Source: Porticoccaceae bacterium
GTDB taxonomy: Bacteria; Pseudomonadota; Gammaproteobacteria; Pseudomonadales; Porticoccaceae
Direction of reading: 5' to 3'
NCBI GenBank assembly: GCA_029250825.1
Contig: JAQXEN010000050.1
Span: 62,001-126,000, forward strand
DNA: 64,000 nucleotides
Of this stretch, positions 50,661 through 60,845 are shown piece after piece. A program made the position numbers and the translations under genes. Positions within the stretch are counted from its first letter, which is position 1, and each line of letters starts with the position of its first letter. The notes below the pieces were generated by a model, which saw only the letters and a list, made by a program, of their open reading frames with translations, searched no databases and was not told where the DNA came from.

Positions 50661-51692
50661 TTAGCTGTTTGTGTCGTTGTTCAGCTGGGCCACCAATCTA
50701 TCGATAAACGCATTTTCGATTTCCGCTTCAATCTCAAGAACCCAGAGGTTAGGTACTGGCGTCTCAACTGCTTCAGCAACCAATTTGATCGCGTCTTTAG
50801 CGGTGATAATCACCGCCAAGTCATCTTCGAAAACCAAATCACCCCAGTTCAAAGCCTGATGATCGTCATGACTGTGCAGCTGCACCTCTAAACCCAACTC
50901 CTCGAGAGTAAGAGAAAATCGCTGTGGGTTGCCGATGGCCGCAACTCCGTGCACCCGCTTCAATGGGTATTCCGTTAGCCACTGCTCAATTGGCTGGCTA
51001 TCGGGAGAATTAAATCGCCTCATCCTGCGCGGCACTATGGCCATTTGATCCCGGTGCATATGGCCACCATCAACCACTGTGCCGGGGTCGCCATTGACGA
51101 TTACAAAATCTGCCTCGCCCAATCGCCTTGGACTCTCCCGTAGGGGCCCGGCTGGCAGGCGGCGGCGATTACCAAAACCCCGCTGGCCGTCCACAACCAC
51201 TATCTCTATATCTCGGTGCAATCGGTAATGCTGCAATCCATCATCGCTGAGCACTAGGTCGCAACTGTGATGACTGAGCAGATAGGCAACTGCTGCCCTG
51301 CGATTGCCATCCACCACCACCGGGCAATCCGCTAGCTGGGCAATTAACTTTGGCTCATCGCCACTCTCGGTTACCGCGGTCCGGACATTCACTGACAGAG
51401 GGTATTTGGCAGCCTTGCCGCCATAGCCACGACTTACAACCCCTGGCTTATAACCACGCTGCTGCAGAGCTCTGACCAGCGCAACAATCAGCGGTGTCTT
51501 GCCACTGCCGCCCACTGAGATATTGCCCACAACAATCACTGGCGCAGCATAACTCTGACCCTGATAGCGCCACTGGAGATAACTGCGGCGCAGGGCTGAG
51601 ATAGCACTAAACAGCCAAGACAGCGGCAGCATTAGCTTGAGCCACAGACTATCCTGCTGCCAAGCGTGATTTATGCGCTGTTCGAGAGACAA
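50661..51692 (-). CDS. lpxK: Tetraacyldisaccharide 4'-kinase
   Basis: [43 protein letters not shown]...[11 protein letters not shown]. Confidence 0.95.
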   Translation of the reverse strand: MSLEQRINHAWQQDSLWLKLMLPLSWLFSAISALRRSYLQWRYQGQSYAAPVIVVGNISVGGSGKTPLIVALVRALQQRGYKPGVVSRGYGGKAAKYPLSVNVRTAVTESGDEPKLIAQLADCPVVVDGNRRAAVAYLLSHHSCDLVLSDDGLQHYRLHRDIEIVVVDGQRGFGNRRRLPAGPLRESPRRLGEADFVIVNGDPGTVVDGGHMHRDQMAIVPRRMRRFNSPDSQPIEQWLTEYPLKRVHGVAAIGNPQRFSLTLEELGLEVQLHSHDDHQALNWGDLVFEDDLAVIITAKDAIKLVAEAVETPVPNLWVLEIEAEIENAFIDRLVAQLNNDTNS

Positions 51693-51694
51693 GC

Positions 51695-53542
51695 CTAGGC
51701 GACCTCTGACTCATTGAACTGTTGTCGGTAGAGCTGAGAATAACGACCCTCTAGGTCCAGCAGTTCAGCGTGACTGCCCTGCTCGATAATGCGACCACTC
51801 TCCATAACCAGAATACGATCCGCTTTCTCGATTGTGCTGAGACGGTGGGCAATTACAAAGGTGGTGCGGGACTTCATTAACTCTTCCAGTGCCGCCTGAA
51901 TATAGCGTTCAGAATCGGTATCTAGAGCCGAGGTGGCCTCATCCAGAATCAAGATTGGGGCGTCTTTTAACAGCGCTCGAGCAATAGCCAAACGCTGACG
52001 CTGGCCGCCGGAAAGCATTACACCATCATCGCCAATCATGGTCTCGTAGCCATCGGGCATCTGCTCAATAAAGCTATCGGCGTAGGCTATTTTGGCCGCC
52101 GCCTTAATCGTCTCAAGAGAGCGACCGGAGAGTTCACCATAGGCGATATTGTTGCGCACACTGTCATTAAACAGCGTGACATTCTGGCTTACCTGGGCAA
52201 TATGCTTGCGCAAACTGGGCAATTTAAAGTCATTTACATCGACACCATCGAGAAGAATATGGCCTTCACCGTGATTGTAAAATCGCGTAATCAAGCTCGC
52301 CAATGTGGTCTTGCCACTGCCGGAAGAACCCACCAGCGCCACGGTCTCGCCGGGTTTGACGCTAAAGTTTATATTCTCAAGAATCAGTGGCCCACTGTCA
52401 TTGTAACGGAAATTAATATCCTTAAATTCAACTGCGCCGCTAACAGCCTCCAACTCAACAGTGCCGCTATCACGCTCTGGAGTGGCGTCGAGAATCTCAA
52501 AAATCGATTCGGCGGCGGCGATACCCTTCTGAATATCGCTATTCACTTCAGTGAGCTGGCGAATGGGCTTAATGAGCATGCCAGAGGCCACCAGAAAGGT
52601 AATAAAGCTGCCGGTGCTCATGGTCTCCAGAATCGCTGGACTGAGCATAAAGCTGGTGATCCCAGCAAAGGCTAGAGATACCAGCAGCATGACGAGAGGA
52701 TTGCTGATGCCTTCAGTTAGAGCCATCTTCATATTTTGTCGGCGATTGCTCTGGCTGGCGGAATAAATGCGCTGGCGTTCATTCTCCATGCCACCAAACA
52801 TTCGCACCTCTTGGTAGCCGTTAACTACCTCTTGGGTGACATGGGTAACATCCCCCATCGCCCCCTGAATTCTGGTGCTGATCATTCTAAAGCGCTTGCT
52901 CACCAGCGTGACCACCAGTGCCACAAAGGGCATTACCGCCAGAAAGAACAGGGTTAGCTTCCAGTTTACATAGAACAGATAGCCCATTAGACCCAAGACC
53001 AAACTACCCTGCTGTAGCAGTGTTTTTAACGCTTTGGTGCTGGCCTGAGTAACCTGCTGAACATTAAAGGTAACCACAGAGACCAGATGCCCAGACATGG
53101 AGCGATCAAAAAATTCAAAGGGAAGCAACAGGTACTTTTCAAAGATATCGATACGCAATGCATGGACCAGGTAATTGGATACATAGGCCAAACCATAACT
53201 GCCAATCAGATAACCAATACCCCGCAGAACACTGATAATCACCAGAAAGATCGGGATCACCAGCCAGGGTTTCTCCTCCATTAGATTACCCAGTAGCGCC
53301 TCGGCAAACATCGCCGTCATGCCCGTAGAGGGCATCTTAGCCACCTCAGTTGCGGCTCCACCGCTGGTCAGGGTGCCCACGGTATCGGTGATAAAGCCGA
53401 GCAGATCCACAAAGGCCACTTCGGCAAACGAGTGCAGCACCAAGCCAAATATACTGACCAGAAAGGCCAGCCAGTAACGGCGAACATATTTTAACAGGCG
53501 CAGATAAGTGGAGGCACCGGTCGGGACAATCTTGTCGCTCAT
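51695..53542 (-). CDS. msbA: Lipid A export ABC transporter permease/ATPase MsbA (likely start 53542)
   Basis: ALVGSSGSGKTTLASLITRFYN...LSGGQRQRLAIARALLKDAPILILDEATSALD; adjacent to lpxK. Confidence 0.94.
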   Translation of the reverse strand: MSDKIVPTGASTYLRLLKYVRRYWLAFLVSIFGLVLHSFAEVAFVDLLGFITDTVGTLTSGGAATEVAKMPSTGMTAMFAEALLGNLMEEKPWLVIPIFLVIISVLRGIGYLIGSYGLAYVSNYLVHALRIDIFEKYLLLPFEFFDRSMSGHLVSVVTFNVQQVTQASTKALKTLLQQGSLVLGLMGYLFYVNWKLTLFFLAVMPFVALVVTLVSKRFRMISTRIQGAMGDVTHVTQEVVNGYQEVRMFGGMENERQRIYSASQSNRRQNMKMALTEGISNPLVMLLVSLAFAGITSFMLSPAILETMSTGSFITFLVASGMLIKPIRQLTEVNSDIQKGIAAAESIFEILDATPERDSGTVELEAVSGAVEFKDINFRYNDSGPLILENINFSVKPGETVALVGSSGSGKTTLASLITRFYNHGEGHILLDGVDVNDFKLPSLRKHIAQVSQNVTLFNDSVRNNIAYGELSGRSLETIKAAAKIAYADSFIEQMPDGYETMIGDDGVMLSGGQRQRLAIARALLKDAPILILDEATSALDTDSERYIQAALEELMKSRTTFVIAHRLSTIEKADRILVMESGRIIEQGSHAELLDLEGRYSQLYRQQFNESEVA

Positions 53543-53546
53543 ATTG

Positions 53547-53966
53547 TTATGGCTCTTGTGGCTGTTGCGTTGCAATATTTAATGTTTTAAATCCTAACCG
53601 GCCCGCAGCGTCCATAGCGGTAATCACAGCCTGATGGGTTGACTGTGCATCGGCAGTTATCACCAATGGCACTTCACTATCACCCGCAGAAGCGTCCTTT
53701 AAAGCAGCCATAATGGTCTTGATATCGCGATTTATCAAACTTTGACCGTTGACCGCATAACTGCCGTCCTTAGAGACCACCAATTCCACGCCTGTCTGAG
53801 CAGTCACTGGGGCCTCAGCCTCGGCTTCAGGCAAGCTGATTAACATGCGAGTCTCACGGGTAAAGGTGGTGGTGACCATAAAGAAAATTAGCAGCAGAAA
53901 CACCACATCGATCAGTGGTGTCAGATTAATACTGTTGTCGCGCTTGGCACGGCGTGGAAATTTCAC
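53547..53966 (-). CDS. exbD: Biopolymer transport protein ExbD/TolR
   Basis: INLTPLIDVVFLLLIFFMVTTTF. Confidence 0.92.
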   Translation of the reverse strand: MKFPRRAKRDNSINLTPLIDVVFLLLIFFMVTTTFTRETRMLISLPEAEAEAPVTAQTGVELVVSKDGSYAVNGQSLINRDIKTIMAALKDASAGDSEVPLVITADAQSTHQAVITAMDAAGRLGFKTLNIATQQPQEP

Positions 53967-53976
53967 GGCGACCTAC

Positions 53977-54609
53977 CTAGGACTGCCGAAACAGATCGCT
54001 GTGCATGGCATCCACCAGCTTGGTGGCCTGCCCCTCTAGCTGCACAACAAGAGACTCAACATGACGCTCAAAATAACGGTGTGACATCATTGCCGGGATG
54101 GCGATGGTGAGTCCGGCAGCAGTAGTAATAAGTGCCTGGGAGATGCCCCCGGCTAAATCAGCGGCATTGCCTGTGCCAAACAGCATAATATCCGCAAACA
54201 CCTGAATCATGCCGAGCACCGTGCCCAGCAAACCAATCAGGGGTGCCATATTGGCAATTGTGCTCAGCAGGGTGAGAAAGCGCTCGAGTTCGTGGACCAC
54301 CTGAGCCGCAGCCTCTTCGATGCTGTCTTTCATGATTTCACGACCATGTCCCGAGTTGCTGATACCCGCCGCCAAAATATAGCCCAGTGGAGAACTATCT
54401 CGCAGGTCTTTTAAGCTCTCCCCAGCCAGCTCGCGATCCCGCAGCTGTTGCCACACTCGAGTTAACAGACCACTGGGAATAATACGATCCGCCTGCAGTG
54501 TAATTAAGCGCTCAATAGAGATTGCCACAACGATAATCGAACAGATAAGTAGCGGCCACATAAGCCAGCCGCCGGTAAGGAAAATTTGATACACAGGGTC
54601 TTCCATCAA
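53977..54609 (-). CDS. exbB: MotA/TolQ/ExbB proton channel family protein
   Basis: LSTIANMAPLIGLLGTVLGMIQVFADI...ISQALITTAAGLTIAIPAMMSHRYF. Confidence 0.93.
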   Translation of the reverse strand: MMEDPVYQIFLTGGWLMWPLLICSIIVVAISIERLITLQADRIIPSGLLTRVWQQLRDRELAGESLKDLRDSSPLGYILAAGISNSGHGREIMKDSIEEAAAQVVHELERFLTLLSTIANMAPLIGLLGTVLGMIQVFADIMLFGTGNAADLAGGISQALITTAAGLTIAIPAMMSHRYFERHVESLVVQLEGQATKLVDAMHSDLFRQS

Positions 54610-54672
54610 GTCGATTCAAGTTGTCCGTGACCTTACCATAAAAGGGCTTCAGGCAAAATCTACAATCCTAGT

Positions 54673-57294
54673 TTAACGCCACCAGCGCTGAGCTTGGCGG
54701 CGTGCAGCGGTGATTTCCAATTCTCCAGACAACAACCACTCAAAGGTTATAGCACCCTGCTCCGCAGTATTCCAAAGATCACTGCCAACTTCGCCATAGC
54801 GCTTCAATACAGAGGGGTGCGGATGGCCAAACTGATGCTGATACCCAGCTGAAAACACTACCTGTTTAGGCCGCAGTTGGTTAACAAATCGCGGGGTCGA
54901 AGAAGTCTTGCTGCCATGATGAGGAGCCACTAATAGATCAACTGGCGCACTATCAGATAACCTGCCTGAGTCGAGTAGTTGATACTCAGCGGTGCTTTCG
55001 ATATCCCCGGGCAACAACAGGGTAATATCCCGCCAGCGAATACGTAAAACGCAGGAACTATCGTTTCCGGTTAAATTGCTGTCGGTTAAACTGGCACTTT
55101 TGTCAGCACTTTTATTAGCACTTGTACTAGCACTCTGCCCCTGCGCCTCAACTGGGGCCAAAATCTCAAATAGCGCCCCATCCCAGCGCCACTGAGTCCC
55201 TCGGCGACAGATAACCGGAGTCGCACCATCGAGAATTGTCGCTGTATAGGCGACTCCTGGGCCAGTCATAATCTGGCGACTGGGCAAAACCTGCTGTAGC
55301 CCAGCAAAACCTCCGCTGTGGTCACGATCCTCATGGCTAATCAGCGTCATATCAATGGCGCTCCAGCCCCGCCGCCATAAATAAGGGGCAATAATGCCAC
55401 TGCCGGCGCTAAACGCCGGGCTGTACTGCAGGGCGCTATCGTAGACAAGGCTGTGACGCTGGGTTTCAACCACCACTGCCAAGCCCTGCCCCACATCCAA
55501 AATGGTTACCCGCAGACCAAACTTAGGCCGCTCTGCAAACACTAGCAATAACAGCATAGGCAGCAGCCCAAGCCATCGTTCACTGAGATTGGTGGGCAAC
55601 ATTAGGCAGATTCCTCCCAGCAAGGCAGCGGTTAAAACCAGGCTCGATGCCCCCACCGGCGAGACCAAAAAGCCCAGATCCCGTGGCAATAGGTCCAGCA
55701 ATTGCCAAAGCAATTCAATGGATCCATCCGCTAGCCGCCACACTGCCTCCGCGGCAGACTCTGAGACGATCAATAGCAGACAGCCCAGCAGTGCACTGGG
55801 CACAGTCACCAGAGAAACCCAGGGCACAGCCACTATATTGACTAGAGGAGCGAGCCACGACAGCCGCCCAATAAACAGTAATAGTGGCACTGACATAATT
55901 GCCAATAGGGCCAGCTGCGCGCTTAGCGTGCGCTTTTTGCGCCACCAGAGATCGGTGGAGCGCCAGGGTGAAAACCACAGAATTAAAGTAGCCACCGCGC
56001 TGAATGACAGCCAAAATCCAGCACTTAAAACAGCCAAAGGTTGCAATAGTGCAATCAGAGTGACCGCCCAGACTAAACAGACAAAGGGTTGAATGGGGCG
56101 CCAACAAAGTTTTGCCATCACCACCACTGCTACGCCAATCAACGCCCGCTGTGTGGGCAGGGAAAAGCCAGCCAGCAAACTGTAAGCGCCAGCGGCAAGC
56201 AGTCCCATCAGCGGGGGCAGCCAATGGAAACTGGGACCAACAGTGGGATCTAAATTGGGGCCTGCACCTAGGCCTTTAAGCGAGCCTTTACCGAAGCCGA
56301 AAGAGAAACCCAAGCGCCGCCAGCCGAAAAACCTAAAGCCGCTGTAATAGAGTGCAAATAAGGCGATCGATAAGCGTGTAAAACCTTTGCCAACCAACCC
56401 TCCCAACAGAGCCATAAGGCCAATATGCAACCCAGAGATCACCAGCAGGTGGACTATCCCCAGTCGCGCCAGATCTTGCCACCAACTGGCCAGTTGGCTT
56501 TTATCTCCAATACTCAGTGCCAACAGCACCGCCCGCCCCCGGGGTGAGAGATCCGCCTCCTGGAGATAGTTTCGAATCACTGAACGCAGGCGCAGAGGCT
56601 GCACCAAAAGCTGATCTATACCAAACTGCTCGGGTAACTGCTCGGCCAACTCTGGCGAGCGCACATAACCGCTGGCCATATAACCCTGTTGCAACAGCCA
56701 GCTCTGATAATCAAAGACCCCAGGATTGACAAATCCCCGGGGGCGCCGCAAGCGCACCACCAACTGCCAGCGCTGGCCTGCTTCGAGCTGCTGCCCGGCG
56801 TACCAACTCAGCAGCAGCTTGCCGCTGGCCAACTGTTGCTGGGGACTATCGAGGGTTTGAATAGTCTCACTGGCAAAGCTAAAACGACTGCGCACAGTAT
56901 TGCTATCCACTAGACTAACGATACGTCCCGAGACTAAAAACTCTTCGCCGCTCAGTGCTTCCGGCAGACTATTGTCGAGCAACTGATGGCCGGAAAAAAT
57001 GCCCCAAAACATTCCCGCAGCAAGAAACACTAAGATTCTAAGGCGAGCAACTGACAGCAGCGGTAGCAGAGCTATGACAATCGCAGCGCTAACCCCGAGA
57101 TCCGGAAGCTCAGGCCACCAGGCGACAGAGAATATACCGAGGGAAAGCATAAACAAATTGGCCAATATAAATCCTTCTATAGAGATATCCGTTACACTTA
57201 CAGCGCGCTCACAATCGGCTCCGAGCCGAGCACAGCCACCGCACAAAGTCACTGTAACCTTGGCTGACGCGAAAAAAACGTAACCCCGCCTCAA
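54673..57294 (-). CDS. comEC: DNA internalization competence protein ComEC/Rec2 (true start uncertain)
   Basis: LARLGIVHLLVISGLHIGLMALL, C-terminal MBL: GQGLAVVVETQRHSLVYDSAL...ISHEDRDHSGGFAGL...LLVAPHHGSKTSS. Confidence 0.94.
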   Translation of the reverse strand: MRRGYVFFASAKVTVTLCGGCARLGADCERAVSVTDISIEGFILANLFMLSLGIFSVAWWPELPDLGVSAAIVIALLPLLSVARLRILVFLAAGMFWGIFSGHQLLDNSLPEALSGEEFLVSGRIVSLVDSNTVRSRFSFASETIQTLDSPQQQLASGKLLLSWYAGQQLEAGQRWQLVVRLRRPRGFVNPGVFDYQSWLLQQGYMASGYVRSPELAEQLPEQFGIDQLLVQPLRLRSVIRNYLQEADLSPRGRAVLLALSIGDKSQLASWWQDLARLGIVHLLVISGLHIGLMALLGGLVGKGFTRLSIALFALYYSGFRFFGWRRLGFSFGFGKGSLKGLGAGPNLDPTVGPSFHWLPPLMGLLAAGAYSLLAGFSLPTQRALIGVAVVVMAKLCWRPIQPFVCLVWAVTLIALLQPLAVLSAGFWLSFSAVATLILWFSPWRSTDLWWRKKRTLSAQLALLAIMSVPLLLFIGRLSWLAPLVNIVAVPWVSLVTVPSALLGCLLLIVSESAAEAVWRLADGSIELLWQLLDLLPRDLGFLVSPVGASSLVLTAALLGGICLMLPTNLSERWLGLLPMLLLLVFAERPKFGLRVTILDVGQGLAVVVETQRHSLVYDSALQYSPAFSAGSGIIAPYLWRRGWSAIDMTLISHEDRDHSGGFAGLQQVLPSRQIMTGPGVAYTATILDGATPVICRRGTQWRWDGALFEILAPVEAQGQSASTSANKSADKSASLTDSNLTGNDSSCVLRIRWRDITLLLPGDIESTAEYQLLDSGRLSDSAPVDLLVAPHHGSKTSSTPRFVNQLRPKQVVFSAGYQHQFGHPHPSVLKRYGEVGSDLWNTAEQGAITFEWLLSGELEITAARRQAQRWWR
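55093..55140 (-). repeat. In-frame 12-bp x4 degenerate tandem repeat in comEC linker
   Basis: ggcacttttgtc / agcacttttatt / agcacttgtact / agcactctgccc encoding ...SASTSANKSADKSAS.... Confidence 0.85.
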
Positions 57295-57319
57295 TGCGGT
57301 CGAACAATGGCATTAATCG

Positions 57320-57778
57320 ATGAACAAACATCTGCTGATTATCTATCACACTCAGTCTGGCAATACCGGGCAGATGGCGGCCGCCGTGATGCGCGGCTGT
57401 GAGCAAGAAGCCACTGTAGATATTCGACTGCTAAGTGCTTTTGATGCCGGTCTAGAGGATTTGCGCTGGGCCGATGGTCTGCTGTTTGGCACTCCGGAAA
57501 ACTTTGGCACGATGAGCGGCGCCCTAAAAGACTTCTTTGATCGCACCTATTACCCAGCGGAACCCTATGCGCTGAATTTACCCTATGCTCTATTTATCAG
57601 TGCCGGCAATGACGGCAGCGGCGCGGTACGCGAGATTGATCGCATCGCCAAGGGCTATCCTCTGCGCCTGATCAGCGAACCACTGATTGCCAAGGGGGAG
57701 ATCACCCCAGAACATCTCGAAGACTGCCAAGCGCTCGGTCAAGCAATGGCCGCCGGTCTATCACTAGGAATTTTTTAA
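57320..57778 (+). CDS. Flavodoxin-like NAD(P)H-dependent FMN protein
   Basis: LLIIYHTQSGNTGQMAAAVMRGC...GLLFGTPENFGTMSGALKDFFDRTYY. Confidence 0.87.
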   Translation: MNKHLLIIYHTQSGNTGQMAAAVMRGCEQEATVDIRLLSAFDAGLEDLRWADGLLFGTPENFGTMSGALKDFFDRTYYPAEPYALNLPYALFISAGNDGSGAVREIDRIAKGYPLRLISEPLIAKGEITPEHLEDCQALGQAMAAGLSLGIF

Positions 57779-57780
57779 CC

Positions 57781-58914
57781 ATGAGTAAAGGCTTAGTATT
57801 AACCGGTGGCGGCGCCAGAGCCGCCTATCAGGTGGGCGTTTTAAAAGGTATTGCCGGCATATTACCAAGGTCCGTGTACAACCCCTTTCCAATTATTTGT
57901 GGCACCTCTGCCGGGGCGATTAACGCCCTTTCGATTGCCGGCCGCGCCGGGCCTTTCCGGCTGCGCACCAGCAAACTGGAACGCATTTGGACCGAACTGA
58001 CACCAGCAGATGTCTATCGTACCGATGCCATCGGCGTGTTAAAGAATACCTTCCATATCATGGCGTCATTTGTCCATAGTGGCTACGGCATCGGCAAACC
58101 CATATCCCTGCTCGACAACAGCCCATTGCGCAAGATGATGGAGAGCTATGTAAAATTTGATTATCTGGATACAGCGATCAGCAATGGGGAACTAGAGGCT
58201 ATAGCGATAACCGCTATGAGCTACGCCAGCGGTAAGTCAGTGACCTTTTATCAGGGGCAGAAAACACTGGAATCATGGAACCGATCCCGACGCCGCGGCG
58301 AGAATATACCCCTGACTATCGACCATCTGATGGCCTCAACCGCCATTCCCGGATTATTCCCGGCGGTGAAGATAGGCCGCGACTATTTTGGTGATGGTGC
58401 GGTGCGCCAACTAAAACCCATCAGTCCGGCGCTGCATATGGGTGCCACCAAACTTTTAATTGTCGGTGTCAGCGACAACGCAACCCGCAGCAAGCTACCC
58501 GCTGAACTGGAGCACTCTCCTTCCACGGCGCAGATTGTCGGACATATGTTTAACAGTGCCTTTATCGATGCGGTGGAAAGTGATCTTGAGACCCTCAGCA
58601 ATATCAATCGTCTTGCTGGGGCGCTGCCCCAATCTCTGCGCGAGAAAAATAATATTACCGATCTCAATCCAGTTGAGGTCCTGTCAATTTCCCCCAGCGA
58701 ATCCATCGACAGTATCGCCGAGGAGCATTTACACCAGCTACCCAAGTCGCTGCGGGTATTTTTAAGCCTTACCGGCGCAAACGCTCAGGGGGGAGGATCC
58801 AGTGCGGCAAGTTATCTGCTGTTTGAACCGGGATTTTGCCGCAAACTTATCGATTTGGGCATACGGGATGCTCAGGCCAAAGAGGATCAGATAAAGCAGT
58901 TTTTTGATCTCTAG
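57781..58914 (+). CDS. Patatin-like phospholipase
   Basis: GLVLTGGGARAAYQVGVLKGI...ICGTSAGAINAL...GDGAVRQLKPISPAL (GxSxG and DGA). Confidence 0.94.
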   Translation: MSKGLVLTGGGARAAYQVGVLKGIAGILPRSVYNPFPIICGTSAGAINALSIAGRAGPFRLRTSKLERIWTELTPADVYRTDAIGVLKNTFHIMASFVHSGYGIGKPISLLDNSPLRKMMESYVKFDYLDTAISNGELEAIAITAMSYASGKSVTFYQGQKTLESWNRSRRRGENIPLTIDHLMASTAIPGLFPAVKIGRDYFGDGAVRQLKPISPALHMGATKLLIVGVSDNATRSKLPAELEHSPSTAQIVGHMFNSAFIDAVESDLETLSNINRLAGALPQSLREKNNITDLNPVEVLSISPSESIDSIAEEHLHQLPKSLRVFLSLTGANAQGGGSSAASYLLFEPGFCRKLIDLGIRDAQAKEDQIKQFFDL

Positions 58915-59014
58915 AAACTGTTCTAGAAGGTTACTTTTGAATCGAAGCCAAGGCTCCTTGAGATAGTCTGCAGCTTATATTGCAGGGGATCGCTGCCAAG
59001 GCTAAATCCGAGGC

Positions 59015-59047
59015 AAAAAAAAACGCAAAACCGAAGCTTTGCGTTTT
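59015..59047 (-). terminator. Rho-independent terminator downstream of tRNA-Gly
   Basis: AAAAAAAACGCAAA accgaagc TTTGCGTTTT (T-tract on minus strand). Confidence 0.85.
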
Positions 59048-59052
59048 AAATT

Positions 59053-59127
59053 TGGAGCGGGAAACGAGGTTCGAACTCGCGACCCCAACCTTGGCAAGGT
59101 TGTGCTCTACCACTGAGCTATTCCCGC
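59053..59127 (-). tRNA. tRNA-Gly(GCC), CCA encoded
   Basis: GCGGGAA/TTCCCGC acceptor, anticodon loop TTGCCAA, TGG(A) = CCA end. Confidence 0.95.
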
Positions 59128-59157
59128 AAACACTTATCCGTAAGTGCCGTATAAAAT

Positions 59158-59233
59158 TGGCGTCCCGTAGGGGAGTCGAACCCCTGTTACCGCCGTGAAA
59201 GGGCGGTGTCCTAGGCCTCTAGACGAACGGGAC
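59158..59233 (-). tRNA. tRNA-Glu(TTC), CCA encoded
   Basis: GTCCCGT/ACGGGAC acceptor, anticodon loop CTTTCAC. Confidence 0.95.
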
Positions 59234-59460
59234 TAAGGTTTTCTTCAAGTTTGGCGGGCTTCCGAAGGTTAGGTTTCACTAACCTTTTTCCCGTGATGCT
59301 CAGATATTCCATTTCTAACCAAATCTTCTCACTGTCTTTCACTTCAGCAAGGCGGGCATTATACCCAGAGAACTTCAGTTCTCAAGCCCTTTCGAGAAAA
59401 TAAATAAAAAGATAATAAAAAGCCGTAATTAAGTGGCTTTAGAGGCTTCGGTGTATCCTC

Positions 59461-59730
59461 TTAGCTTGTCACACCAACTTGAGTCCGAACAGCCTTGAAA
59501 GCTTTCTGAAGTGCGATAGTGCCATCCTTACAATACTGACGCATCAACCCCTGAAGCGCTCTAATCGAAGCTTCAAAGTCCTTCAGAATCTTCTTTTTTC
59601 TTAGAGTATGAATGCCTAATTTTGTCTCAATAAGTTTCAGTATCTCGCCCGAATCTATGGCGGCATAGTCTTGCCCCAAGAAGATTGAATATAGGGTTTG
59701 TTTGCTAACTTCAGACTGAGAATGCTTCAA
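59461..59730 (-). CDS. Small orphan hypothetical protein (89 aa)
   Basis: ORF with plausible start, not overlapped by another gene; no family recognised. Confidence 0.45.
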   Translation of the reverse strand: MKHSQSEVSKQTLYSIFLGQDYAAIDSGEILKLIETKLGIHTLRKKKILKDFEASIRALQGLMRQYCKDGTIALQKAFKAVRTQVGVTS

Positions 59731-59990
59731 AGTCCTATCTATCCTGCAGCTCTTCTTTCACTTAACCGGGACCGGCGTTATGCCGCGTGGATTTCAGTTC
59801 TCACCTCTTTTCAGAGTTTAATTTTTTAATCACCTTAAAAAGGCTCTAGCCCACTCAATTTATAACTTAGAGCGAATCGCCATGAGTTCTTACCGGCAAA
59901 TTAGCCTCTGCCATAAGACTAAAACTAATTGCTGCTATTTGAGGTAATTATCTGTACTGGAAAATCTGGTCCTATTATAAATAGGGATTT

Positions 59991-60755
59991 TTACCCTGCG
60001 TTAGAATCGATTAACTCTTCCTCTAATCTATTGAAAAAGAGTCGTATGCGTTTCGCATTAAAACCGATATCAGAGGTCCCCTCTCTTGATGCGGAACGAA
60101 TATCAATGGCACTCGACTGACTGTCTAGGGGCGTAATCCGCACCACAATATCGTCAACAAAACCAAATAGGGCTGTGGTTGCATAAGCCTCAAAATGCAG
60201 CATAACCACATCGTGAGCGGAGATATTCCAACCCAGCACTTCACCCACAAACAATGCCTTTTGATAAACTCTGCGCGCGGCTATTGGCACAATCATGGTT
60301 TGGATATCGGGATAGGCCTCCAGCTGAATAGCCCCCAACTGTTCTGCACTTATCCCGTCGGCGCCATAGATCAGAGAGTTCTCACGCAACAGTTCATCTT
60401 GCTGGGTAAATAGGAATTCCGGCGGATTCAATCGATCACTGGTTATGTCGTGAATCCTCGGCGCTCTGAAACCCTCTAAACCAATCGCATAGAGAGCCAG
60501 GCAAGGACCCAAAGAACAGGCCACCGCTAGCAACAGATAATCTAAGCGCAGAGTTTTTTTCTTGACTGCGACTACACTTAATAGAAACAACTCGACCACT
60601 GCTACCACTGTGCAGACTAGGAGCCCAATAACTAACAGCGTGACAGCGACCTTAAACGGTAACAGGCCACCACGGTGTCCCAGAGTACTGATTATCAGCA
60701 TGAGCAAAGCACCCTGCCCCGACCAGCTTATTATTTTCACTAAACCCTCCCCCAC
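59991..60755 (-). CDS. DUF1499 domain membrane protein
   Basis: Several N-terminal TM segments; C-term FEAYATTALFGFVDDIVVRITPLDSQSSAIDIRSASREGTSDIGFNAKRIRLFFNRLE typical of DUF1499. Confidence 0.82.
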   Translation of the reverse strand: MGEGLVKIISWSGQGALLMLIISTLGHRGGLLPFKVAVTLLVIGLLVCTVVAVVELFLLSVVAVKKKTLRLDYLLLAVACSLGPCLALYAIGLEGFRAPRIHDITSDRLNPPEFLFTQQDELLRENSLIYGADGISAEQLGAIQLEAYPDIQTMIVPIAARRVYQKALFVGEVLGWNISAHDVVMLHFEAYATTALFGFVDDIVVRITPLDSQSSAIDIRSASREGTSDIGFNAKRIRLFFNRLEEELIDSNAG

Positions 60756-60845
60756 AAAGATATTATTTAGCTACAATGAGACTCATAGCCGCGCGATCTA
60801 TGTGTCGCGCTTTATCTCTACACAACTTGTTCACTGAAGCGTTCC

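Noticed and set aside
52202-52675. 157-aa plus-strand ORF antisense to msbA
   Set aside because: Shadow ORF; no domain signature.
55502-56092. 196-aa plus-strand ORF antisense to comEC
   Set aside because: No recognisable domain; overlaps confident ComEC frame.
58910-58933. Possible 12-bp duplication tctagaaactgt/tctagaaggtta after the patatin gene
   Set aside because: Only the first seven or so bases match; too weak to add to the convergent-junction repeat set.
58931-59113. 60-aa minus ORF ending in SNLVSRSKFKTQSFGF
   Set aside because: Translation through tRNA-Gly, the classic 'ASSNLVSRS' tRNA artefact.
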